Positions 24,354-31,887 of a stretch of DNA of 64,000 bases are shown here, in pieces. The notes below the pieces were generated by a model. The model was not told where the DNA came from. It searched no databases and saw nothing but the letters and a program-made list of their open reading frames with translations. Position numbers and translations under genes: made by a program. This DNA comes from Flavobacteriales bacterium UBA3477 (lineage in GTDB: Bacteria > Bacteroidota > Bacteroidia > Flavobacteriales > Schleiferiaceae). The number at the start of each line of letters is the position of its first letter. Positions within the stretch are counted from its first letter, which is position 1. Where the stretch lies: NCBI GenBank assembly GCA_002378005.1, contig DFQY01000020.1:14478-78477 (forward strand), written 5' to 3'.

Positions 24354-25820
24354 ATGGGGATCAAAAGACTTTTCATTGCGATCGGGATGGTCGTTGCCGG
24401 TAGCGCGGCGGGGCAGGGTGTACGCTTTGGTTTACAACCTGTAGCCTATACAAGCGTACAAGGAACACCTTATGTAGATGTTTATAGTACGTTGGATGCG
24501 AGTACCTTGGCCTATGAGATGGCGGCGGATAGCTCGTGGAGCGGATCGTTGGTGGTTCGCTTGAAGATGGGCGACAAATGGGATGCCTTGGTCTTCGACT
24601 ATCGTTCACAGGACAGTGCCTCGGGAGCGCCATTATTATTGCAAAAAAGTGTGATGGCCTTTGAAAATTGGACCCCAGTACCGGTGGAGGTAGTGCTCAG
24701 AGACGAGGTGAGTGGACAGGAGTGGCGGTACGAGGATACGTTGACCTTAGAATCAGAGGGACTTTATCTGTCGCCTGCGCTGTTATTGGATACACTCGAA
24801 ACAGAATTGGACCTGTATCAAAAATCAGGTACTTCAGTGGTCCCCATGGCTAATCTAGGGATGCCTTTGTATACGAAAGCCGATGTGGCGTGGTATGCGG
24901 AAGTTTTTGTGGATTCAGGGCAATACGTATTGCGATACCAACTTTCGGATCTCTCGGGCCAATTAGTTCCTGGGACCTACGGATTCAAACGTCTGGAGGC
25001 CGGAGTAAACCCGTTAAAGATTCAGTACAATATGGATGGGGTGCTCAGCGGAACCTATGCGGTAGCCCTCGAAGTGCTCGATGCCACTGGCAACACGCTT
25101 CAACGCAAGGAGACGGCGTTCCAATGGTTTGATGAAAATATGCTCTCAAAATGGGAAGTGGACGGCCCCACCTTGGATAAAGAAATGTTTGAGGCACGAT
25201 GGGGAAATTGGTCCCACATCCAAGACTATCTAGGGATGATTGCACCTATTGCAACGCTTTCGGACCGCCGCATTTTAATGAATTTGAAAGATCAACAGGA
25301 TACGGCGCTGGCGGCCAAATTCATCGCAAATTTCTGGCAAAATAAGGCGCCGAACAATCCAGAAGGGACTTGGAAAGGCTACCTGGCCATCGTTGATAAA
25401 GTGGATGAAGAGTTCGGTTCTAAGACCATGAAAGGCTATAAAACCCAAATGGGACGTGTGTTCCTGCAATATGGTGCCCCGTCATTGGTGGAGGAGCGTC
25501 CCTTTGATGGTAAGAACTACCCTTACCAAATCTGGCAATACGACCAGCTCAAGAGCCCAAGCACGCCGACCCAGCAAAACCAAGTGTTCATTTTTGTCGA
25601 TCAGGAATTGGTCGGTAGACAATATACCTTGCTTCACAGCAGTGCCATCGGTGAGATTAAAGACCACAAATGGCAGTATCACCTGAGTCGCCACACCAAC
25701 GCAGGACCGGACATCGATGCCACTTCGACTAAATACGGCCGCGATAATTTCGGTGAGCGTATTTCAAATTCATTAATCATTGGGAATCAGGGAACTTGGT
25801 TCGACATGTACAATAACTAG
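24354..25820 (+). CDS. GWxTD-domain-like exported protein
   Basis: I start at ATG 24354 (MGIKRLFIAIGMVVAGSAAG), which gives a clean signal peptide; the upstream ATG at 24321 precedes a TATATTTG promoter element and is unlikely. The protein has about 488 residues. Its C-terminal third contains FIANFWQNKAPNNPEG and GYKTQMGRVFLQYGAP, the counterpart of the GWxTDRGRIYI(Q)YG signature of the GWxTD family, here with Tyr and Gln replacing Trp and Asp. The role of this family is unknown. It overlaps the next gene by one base (TAGTG), so the glycosyltransferase and oxygenase downstream are coupled to it. Confidence 0.7.
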   Translation: MGIKRLFIAIGMVVAGSAAGQGVRFGLQPVAYTSVQGTPYVDVYSTLDASTLAYEMAADSSWSGSLVVRLKMGDKWDALVFDYRSQDSASGAPLLLQKSVMAFENWTPVPVEVVLRDEVSGQEWRYEDTLTLESEGLYLSPALLLDTLETELDLYQKSGTSVVPMANLGMPLYTKADVAWYAEVFVDSGQYVLRYQLSDLSGQLVPGTYGFKRLEAGVNPLKIQYNMDGVLSGTYAVALEVLDATGNTLQRKETAFQWFDENMLSKWEVDGPTLDKEMFEARWGNWSHIQDYLGMIAPIATLSDRRILMNLKDQQDTALAAKFIANFWQNKAPNNPEGTWKGYLAIVDKVDEEFGSKTMKGYKTQMGRVFLQYGAPSLVEERPFDGKNYPYQIWQYDQLKSPSTPTQQNQVFIFVDQELVGRQYTLLHSSAIGEIKDHKWQYHLSRHTNAGPDIDATSTKYGRDNFGERISNSLIIGNQGTWFDMYNN

Positions 25821-26839
25821 TGGAGAAGATTGCCGTCGTCATATTGAATTGGAACGGGCGCGCGCTGCTAGAGCGCTATTTGCCCGGTGTTGTGGCCCAC
25901 AGCGACCCGCATCCGGTGTATGTAGTGGACAATGATAGTTCAGACGATTCTAAGGAATATGTGGTGTCCAATTTTTCCCAGGTCCAGTGGATCCAAACAG
26001 GAGAGAACCTTGGCTATGCCGGAGGATACAACAAAGGATTAGCGAATATCCACGAGCCTTATGCTGTCCTATTGAATAGCGATGTTCGTACCACTCCAGG
26101 ATGGCTCAACCCCATCGCCGATCATTTTGCAGCACACCCAAACTGTGCCGCCCTACAACCTAAAATTCTTTGGGACCGCCAACCGGACTCTTTTGAATAT
26201 GCCGGTGCCTCCGGAGGATTCATCGACGCCCTAGGCTATCCCTTCTGCCGTGGCCGCATCTTGCACCACCTCGAATCCGATATTGGCCAGTACAACCAAC
26301 CGCGCAAAGTCTTTTGGGCTACCGGTGCCTGTTTGGCGTTGAAGACCAGCGTCTTTAAAGAGCTCGGCGGTCTAGATCCTATGTTGTTCGCGCACATGGA
26401 GGAAATCGACCTGTGCTGGCGCATGCAACGGGCAGGATATGATATTTGGGTACAACCCGAGAGCACGGTCTTCCATTTAGGAGGGGCAACCTTGCAGATG
26501 GATTCCCCAAAAAAGACCTTCTTGAACTTCCGTAACAACTTATCCATATTGGTTAAGAACCTTCCGCACCACCAAGCGATGGCGCTCGTATTCGTGCGTC
26601 TGATCCTCGACGGTGTGGCTGGATTTAAGTTCCTGTTCGAAGGCAAGCCAAAGCACACCTTTGCCATCATCAAAGCGCATTTTGCGTTCTATGGTAGGTT
26701 CTCAAAAATCCAACGTGCGCGGGCCGCTACGGCCAAGCATCCGTTTAAAAAGCTAAGTGCCCTCACCGGCAAGTATTCCGGCAGTATGGTCTGGCAGGTA
26801 TATGCCAAAGGCAAATCCAAGTTTTCCGAGTTCTATTAG
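25820..26839 (+). CDS. Family 2 glycosyltransferase (rhamnosyltransferase-like)
   Basis: A 339-residue GT2 enzyme with GTG start at 25820. The N-terminal VVILNWNGRALLERYLP, the donor site VYVVDNDSSDDS, the DxD-like LLNSDVR and the acceptor motif HMEEIDLCWRMQRAGYD (an ED-type catalytic block) identify a WbbL-like inverting transferase, with a C-terminal basic amphipathic region. It probably adds a sugar to a lipid-linked glycan at the cytoplasmic face of the inner membrane. It is coupled to the GWxTD gene by a 1-nt overlap and is 3 nt from the oxygenase gene. Confidence 0.88.
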   Translation: MEKIAVVILNWNGRALLERYLPGVVAHSDPHPVYVVDNDSSDDSKEYVVSNFSQVQWIQTGENLGYAGGYNKGLANIHEPYAVLLNSDVRTTPGWLNPIADHFAAHPNCAALQPKILWDRQPDSFEYAGASGGFIDALGYPFCRGRILHHLESDIGQYNQPRKVFWATGACLALKTSVFKELGGLDPMLFAHMEEIDLCWRMQRAGYDIWVQPESTVFHLGGATLQMDSPKKTFLNFRNNLSILVKNLPHHQAMALVFVRLILDGVAGFKFLFEGKPKHTFAIIKAHFAFYGRFSKIQRARAATAKHPFKKLSALTGKYSGSMVWQVYAKGKSKFSEFY

Positions 26840-26842
26840 CAT

Positions 26843-27472
26843 ATGTGGCCTTCGTTGAAGGGAGAGCACTGGGACAGCGTACTGGACCGGCTCGCAGCAG
26901 ATGATTTTACAATCATTGATTCATTCCTCCCCCAAGACGTCCTCGATAGGATAGAGGCGACCTTCGATGCTGTAGAAGCGGAGGATCGGTTGCATGCAGC
27001 AAAAATTGGTCACGCATCAGAAGAACAACGCATCTCCGAAATCCGCAGTGATTACGTCCACTGGCTGGACCGCGAACGAGACCTCGATCTAGAGCCTTTC
27101 TTCGCTGGCATTGACGATTTGCGTTTGGCTGTGGGTCGCGCGATGTACATCAGTTTGTTGGGCTATGAATTCCATTTGGCTAAATACCCTCCCGGGGCCT
27201 TTTATAAGGCACATCTTGACCAGTTCGACCAACGCGATAACCGCCAACTCAGTTTGGTCATCTATCTGAACACACATTGGCAACCTGGTGACGGAGGTGA
27301 GCTGAAGATTCATGGCGATCGACCGACCATTGTGGAACCGCTCTACAATCGCGCCGTACTTTTTCGCAGTGACCTAGTTCTTCATGAGGTTCTTATTGCT
27401 CACAAATCCCGCCGAAGCCTTACCGGATGGCTTTTGAAACGTCCTTCGTCTGTAGCTGTATTGGGACTTTAA
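26843..27472 (+). CDS. 2-oxoglutarate/Fe(II)-dependent oxygenase (prolyl-4-hydroxylase type)
   Basis: A 209-residue protein with the double-stranded beta-helix metal site: HLDQFD (HxD pair), followed by QLSLVIYLN, GGELKI and a distal LHEVLI histidine, then RRSLTGWLL, whose Arg binds 2-oxoglutarate. This P4H-like arrangement hydroxylates protein or small-molecule substrates. It starts 3 nt after the glycosyltransferase, so the operon is GWxTD protein, GT2, oxygenase. The substrate is unknown; it could modify a surface glycan or protein. Confidence 0.85.
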   Translation: MWPSLKGEHWDSVLDRLAADDFTIIDSFLPQDVLDRIEATFDAVEAEDRLHAAKIGHASEEQRISEIRSDYVHWLDRERDLDLEPFFAGIDDLRLAVGRAMYISLLGYEFHLAKYPPGAFYKAHLDQFDQRDNRQLSLVIYLNTHWQPGDGGELKIHGDRPTIVEPLYNRAVLFRSDLVLHEVLIAHKSRRSLTGWLLKRPSSVAVLGL

Positions 27473-27496
27473 AATCTCATTTCTGAATCAATATTT

Positions 27497-27614
27497 TACT
27501 TTTGAGTCCCTTTTTTCGCATTGAAACCCGCAAAACTTCTCAAAAACTTCATTTACTGAAGAGCAGCGCGGGTGTGAACTTGCCTTAACTTGTAGTTCAA
27601 CAAAATCAATTTGT
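27497..27614 (+). promoter_or_regulatory. Promoter -7 element and 110-nt leader of the TonB receptor gene
   Basis: TACTTTTG at 27497-27504 matches TAnnTTTG. The leader that follows contains a nested hairpin: outer ACCCGC (27526-27531) with GCGGGT (27568-27573), inner CTTCA (27547-27551) with TGAAG (27557-27561). No matching -33 TTG is seen. Confidence 0.45.
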
Positions 27615-30107
27615 ATGAAACGCCATGTGCTCTTTTTCTTCTTGCTCCTAGCAGGAACTATGAATGCCCAAACCTTGACCCAAACCATTCGTGGGACGGT
27701 CGTCGACGCTGAATCTAAATTTCCATTGGCCGATGCTATGGTTATTTGTGATAATCAACAAGCCTTCTCTGATGAATATGGCCAATTCTCCCTTGAAGTA
27801 GAAATAGGCCGCAAAGTTGTCGCCGTGCAGCTCTTCGGATATGAGCCCAAAAGCTCGGTCGTTGAACTCAACTCCGCCAAACAAGCGGTGATTCGAGTAG
27901 AACTGACCGAAAGCACCGTGAAGCTAGACGAAGTTGATGTGGTCGCCACACCGCGAGGAGATGTGAAAAACGAGATGGCCGTGGTCAGCGCTCGTAAATT
28001 CTCAGTAGAAGAAACCAACCTCTATGCTGGTTCCCGTGGAGAGCCTGCCCGTATGGCAACAAACTTCGCTGGAGTGCAGGGTTCTGACGATTCGCGCAAT
28101 GATATCGTGGTCCGTGGAAATACCCCGGCAGGTATTTTGTACAGATTCGAAGGCATCAATATTCCAAACCCCAACCACTTCGCCATTCCAGGTACCGGTG
28201 GGGGACCCGTAACCATCTTGAACAACAAATACATCCAAAGTGGTGATTTCTACACGGGTGCGTGGCCAGGTGAATACGGTAATGCCATCGCCGGGGTCTT
28301 CGACCTAGAAATGCGCGACGGTAATAACGCAACACCGTTTGAAGGTAGCTTTCAGTTCGGTCTTCTTGGGGTAGAATTAATGGCAGAGGGAAGGTTAGGC
28401 GAGGAGAAGCCTAATGCACCTTCCTACCTTATCCTAGGCCGGTATTCAACTCTAAGCATGGCTACTACATTAGGCATTCCTTTAGGTACTACTGCTATAC
28501 CAAACTACGCGGATGGGGCATTCCGTTTCAGCTTCCCACAAAAGGACGGTTCAAAACTGAGCATCTGGGGAATGGGCGGTACGTCAAACCTCGTCATTGA
28601 TATTACGGGTACAGATGGCGATATCATCACTGGCGATTTTGAAGGGTACGGATCCGTAGACCGCGATCAGTACTTCGATACGCACATGGGTGTGGTCGGA
28701 GCAACTTACAACAAACGCCTCTCTCCAAATAGTTATGTCAAAAGCGGTGCAGCTGTTTCACGTTCTGCCATCCATGCCTTGAACAACAAGGTGTTTAGAA
28801 GCGTAGATTCCTCTAATGTAGATGAACTGCGCTGGCGTGTAGATTCTTCTCCTAAAATCCTTAATTACTGGTACTACGAAACCAAGATTCATGGATACAG
28901 CCACTACACAAACAAGATCGACGCTCGTCAAAGCTTGAAAGCCGGGGTTAACGTGGATTACGTAATGGTGGACTATTTAGATTCCACTCGCATCGTGAAT
29001 GGACTCACAGGGGTGATTTCGGATTGGGAATTCCCTTGGGGAACGTCAGCAGGTACTTCATCAACAGATGGATATGCCATCGTTCAGCCTTTTATAAGCT
29101 ACAAGAACAGATTGACAGATGATTTGACCATGACGGCAGGTTTGACCGCACTATATTCAAACATCAACGATAACTCATTGAGCCCACTCGAGCCGCGTCT
29201 AGGATTGAACTATGATCTTGATAAGAACAACAAGCTATTTACTGGAGCCGGTTACCATAGCCAGATGCAGAGTAGTTATTTGTATTACTACCGTGGGTCA
29301 CAAGCGACGCCTCAAGCGATTGCAGATGGAGTATATGGTACGGAATACAATAAAGGCATGGGATTGACTAAGAGTGCGCATCTGGTCGCAGGTTGGGAGC
29401 ACAACTTCGAATATCCTGTACGCATTAAGTTGGAGACTTATTACCAATACTTGTGGGACGTTCCTGTTGAAATGGTTCCCTCTTATTTCTCTCTTGTTAA
29501 CGGAGGATCAGGTTTTGGGCGTTTATGGGCGGAGCCTTTGGAGAATGGTGGTACAGGACGTAACTACGGGGTTGAATTCACTGCAGAGCATTACTACCGG
29601 AACGGCTTTTACAGCTTATTCACCGGCTCATTGTTCGATGCAAAGTATAAGGGTTCTAAGAATATGGCAGCAGCCGGCACAGGCTCTGCAGATGATATTT
29701 GGGTGAATACCACCTTCAATGGTCGGTATGCCTTTAACTTTATTATGGCAAAGAACTACCAGTTGAGTAAATATGGTGTGTTGAACCTTGGGACGAAGGT
29801 TAGTTCGATCGGCGGTCGTTGGTTTGGAGATGTTGATCCCACCGCTTCTGCAATAGGTTCGGAAATCGAGTTTTTCGATAATTCTACCTTCAATAGCTTA
29901 CAGTATCGTCCATACTTCCGTCTAGATTTCAAGGTGGGGTACAAGTGGAACTTTATGAACCTCGCTCATGAGTTTGCCTTGGACATTTCAAACATCACCA
30001 ACAACAAGAACATTTTGACCTTGACCTACTTGCCTGAAACGGCTAAGATCGCTGAGAATTACCAGCTCGGACTCTTCCCAGTCTTCTACTACAAGATGGA
30101 TTTCTAG
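27615..30107 (+). CDS. TonB-dependent receptor with N-terminal carboxypeptidase-like domain
   Basis: An 830-residue outer-membrane protein: signal peptide (ending TMNAQ), a CarboxypepD_reg-like domain at residues 20-105 (IRGTVVDAESKFPLADAMV), a plug (about 110-250, with VQGSDDSRNDIVVRGNTPAG) and a 22-strand barrel ending FPVFYYKMDF. This layout is usual for Bacteroidota receptors of SusC-like or related type, but there is no SusD partner beside it. It is a single gene between two promoter/terminator signals. The substrate is not predictable. Confidence 0.88.
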   Translation: MKRHVLFFFLLLAGTMNAQTLTQTIRGTVVDAESKFPLADAMVICDNQQAFSDEYGQFSLEVEIGRKVVAVQLFGYEPKSSVVELNSAKQAVIRVELTESTVKLDEVDVVATPRGDVKNEMAVVSARKFSVEETNLYAGSRGEPARMATNFAGVQGSDDSRNDIVVRGNTPAGILYRFEGINIPNPNHFAIPGTGGGPVTILNNKYIQSGDFYTGAWPGEYGNAIAGVFDLEMRDGNNATPFEGSFQFGLLGVELMAEGRLGEEKPNAPSYLILGRYSTLSMATTLGIPLGTTAIPNYADGAFRFSFPQKDGSKLSIWGMGGTSNLVIDITGTDGDIITGDFEGYGSVDRDQYFDTHMGVVGATYNKRLSPNSYVKSGAAVSRSAIHALNNKVFRSVDSSNVDELRWRVDSSPKILNYWYYETKIHGYSHYTNKIDARQSLKAGVNVDYVMVDYLDSTRIVNGLTGVISDWEFPWGTSAGTSSTDGYAIVQPFISYKNRLTDDLTMTAGLTALYSNINDNSLSPLEPRLGLNYDLDKNNKLFTGAGYHSQMQSSYLYYYRGSQATPQAIADGVYGTEYNKGMGLTKSAHLVAGWEHNFEYPVRIKLETYYQYLWDVPVEMVPSYFSLVNGGSGFGRLWAEPLENGGTGRNYGVEFTAEHYYRNGFYSLFTGSLFDAKYKGSKNMAAAGTGSADDIWVNTTFNGRYAFNFIMAKNYQLSKYGVLNLGTKVSSIGGRWFGDVDPTASAIGSEIEFFDNSTFNSLQYRPYFRLDFKVGYKWNFMNLAHEFALDISNITNNKNILTLTYLPETAKIAENYQLGLFPVFYYKMDF

Positions 30108-30123
30108 GAATATCGAAAGAATG

Positions 30124-30150
30124 AAAAGCCCCGCACGAAGCGGGGCTTTT
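30124..30150. terminator. Bidirectional terminator
   Basis: The perfect stem AAAAGCCCCGC/GCGGGGCTTTT with loop ACGAA lies between the convergent receptor and DUF6695 genes. Confidence 0.95.
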
Positions 30151-30156
30151 TTATGC

Positions 30157-31167
30157 TTAAGATTTGCGATAGAACCGGTGTACGATCTCATCGTGCTCGA
30201 TGCTGAAGAAACCGTAATGTGAGGCATAGGTAATCTTAGGATTCGCCGGCACCTCAATCTCATTATTAGTGTAGAGTGCCTCATGCTCTAATAGGCCCAA
30301 TTTATCAAACTTCCTCCCTTTGAAGCTGTAGCCTTGAACTTCGCTGATATCAAACCAGGCACCTTCTCCTAAACCACCTAACCATTTAGCAGTGGATGGT
30401 AAGCTTGATGGGCGATCAGGCTCGGCAATATCGCCGTGCACACTATCATCAGGGCGAGAATCCGTATATTTAGTAAAGGCACTTTCCAACAATCCTGCAC
30501 TTAAATCAGCCATGCTGTGTCGGCGACTTTTGTCCAAGAATTGCAGCGTGCCGCCTTCAAAACTGTAGATAGTATCTTGCGTCTTGGCCGCTACTACATT
30601 AAATAGAGGAGTAGGGCGTAGTGTCAATGGATATTTAAGCTTTGTGCCTACAGTACCGTCTTCACTAGAAGCTTTGATAGTTTCCGTCACGTAACGGGCA
30701 CAATTGCTTGCGCTCTTGTAAATACCGTTATATGGGAAAAAACCTTTCATGACCATTTCATCGGCGTACTTCTTGGCCTTGATATAATCTATGGATTTGC
30801 TAACCGAGAATACCAAAGGACCTGCACCGTGCGTGTACTTTGCTTTGCTTTCTAGTTCAGAAGCAATCTCTTCCACATTCATCAAATCCTTCTCGTCATT
30901 GAATACCGCTTTGGTGGACAAGGCTAGTTCAGGATCTGTGTATTTACTGCGCGCACGCCCAAAACCACGTGGGGTAATGTATCGTCCAAAGTCGTAATAA
31001 ATGACCTCGTGAGATTGTGGGTTAATCAAGCAAACCGCTGCATGCCCCACGCGAAAGTTGAGGTTTTTCACTAATCCCGCCTTTCTTAAGAAAATTGGGA
31101 GGCTCTCATCCGCTCTCGCAGTACACTGAGGCCAAGCAATAACAATGGCAGTATCTAGATAAGACAT
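30157..31167 (-). CDS. DUF6695 family protein (possible permuted papain-like hydrolase)
   Basis: A 336-residue cytoplasmic protein without a signal peptide. It shows the DUF6695 pattern AIVIAWPQCTARAD, VGHAAVCLINPQSHEVIYYDFGRYITPRGFGRAR and SASNCARYVTETI. A histidine in GHAA ahead of a cysteine in SNCARYV is the order seen in circularly permuted NlpC/P60 proteins (YiiX/LRAT-like), so peptidase or acyltransferase activity is conceivable; this is inference. It lies 57 nt downstream of the HAD phosphatase gene on the same strand. Confidence 0.65.
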   Translation of the reverse strand: MSYLDTAIVIAWPQCTARADESLPIFLRKAGLVKNLNFRVGHAAVCLINPQSHEVIYYDFGRYITPRGFGRARSKYTDPELALSTKAVFNDEKDLMNVEEIASELESKAKYTHGAGPLVFSVSKSIDYIKAKKYADEMVMKGFFPYNGIYKSASNCARYVTETIKASSEDGTVGTKLKYPLTLRPTPLFNVVAAKTQDTIYSFEGGTLQFLDKSRRHSMADLSAGLLESAFTKYTDSRPDDSVHGDIAEPDRPSSLPSTAKWLGGLGEGAWFDISEVQGYSFKGRKFDKLGLLEHEALYTNNEIEVPANPKITYASHYGFFSIEHDEIVHRFYRKS

Positions 31168-31224
31168 TCGGTATGAATATATCGAAGAGTAAAAATAGCG
31201 TAAAAACAGAAAGTTAAATTCCCG

Positions 31225-31887
31225 TTAAGCCATCATTTTTAACAACTCATCATAGTCAGGGACGGTAAAGTCTGCACCTGCAATGCACAGTTCTTCATCT
31301 GTCTTGCTAGTTCTTACACCTATTACCGTGGCACCACAAGCTTTCCCAGCAGCAACTCCTGAGGAAGTATCTTCTATGATCCAAAGCTGACCATGTTGAA
31401 GGTTTAGTTCCTGCCATGGAGTCAAACATTCTTTGAAAATATCGGGATGAGGTTTACCACGTTCGACACATTCGGCACTGCGCCAATGACTTAAGTGGGA
31501 GTGGAGACCCAAAGCGTCAATGACAAAACGAGCATTTTCCTTGGTGCCCATAGTTCCCACGGCCATGGGAATACTCAGATCATTAAGATGGTCTAAGAAA
31601 GACATCAGGCCTTTTATAGGCTTGATATGTGGGGCGTATAATTCTCGATACTTGGACTCCTTTTCTTCAGCAATACGCTCGGCAACTTCCTCGGAAGTGG
31701 GGCCAAAATATTTCTGACAGATTTCAAAATTTGTCCCATGCAGGTCAGCGATAATAGCTTCTCTGGAATCAGGACCGCCATATTTTGTCGAAATGGCCAA
31801 CCAAGCGTCAATGTGCACGTGGTAGTTATCGACTAGCGTGCCGTCCATATCGAAAATGACATATGCAGGTGGGGCCAATTTCTTCAT
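31225..31887 (-). CDS. HAD-superfamily hydrolase, beta-phosphoglucomutase-like
   Basis: The 220-residue protein has HAD motif I DMDGTLVDN (nucleophile and acid Asp), motif II VGTMGT (Thr in place of the usual Ser/Thr), motif III Lys in GKPHPDIFKECL and motif IV IEDTSSGVAAGKACGA, plus a helical cap (C1) between motif I and II. This is the beta-PGM/phosphatase subgroup; sugar-phosphate phosphatase or mutase activity is likely. ATG immediately follows the stop of the upstream T9SS gene with no gap, which suggests coupling, although the functions appear unrelated. Confidence 0.85.
   Translation of the reverse strand: MKKLAPPAYVIFDMDGTLVDNYHVHIDAWLAISTKYGGPDSREAIIADLHGTNFEICQKYFGPTSEEVAERIAEEKESKYRELYAPHIKPIKGLMSFLDHLNDLSIPMAVGTMGTKENARFVIDALGLHSHLSHWRSAECVERGKPHPDIFKECLTPWQELNLQHGQLWIIEDTSSGVAAGKACGATVIGVRTSKTDEELCIAGADFTVPDYDELLKMMA

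Noticed and set aside
24094..24444. ORF on the plus strand across tRNA-Ser(TGA), with GERGIRTPGTSRYAGF
   Set aside because: This peptide is the well-known spurious translation of the antisense of a serine tRNA; the tRNA explains the sequence.
26236..26673. 145-residue minus-strand ORF within the GT2 gene
   Set aside because: A shadow of the glycosyltransferase frame; its Cys/Arg-rich composition is typical of antisense frames.
27615..30107. SusC/SusD polysaccharide utilisation locus
   Set aside because: The receptor has SusC-like N-terminal domains, but no SusD-like lipoprotein or glycoside hydrolase gene accompanies it; the same holds for 43968-46361.
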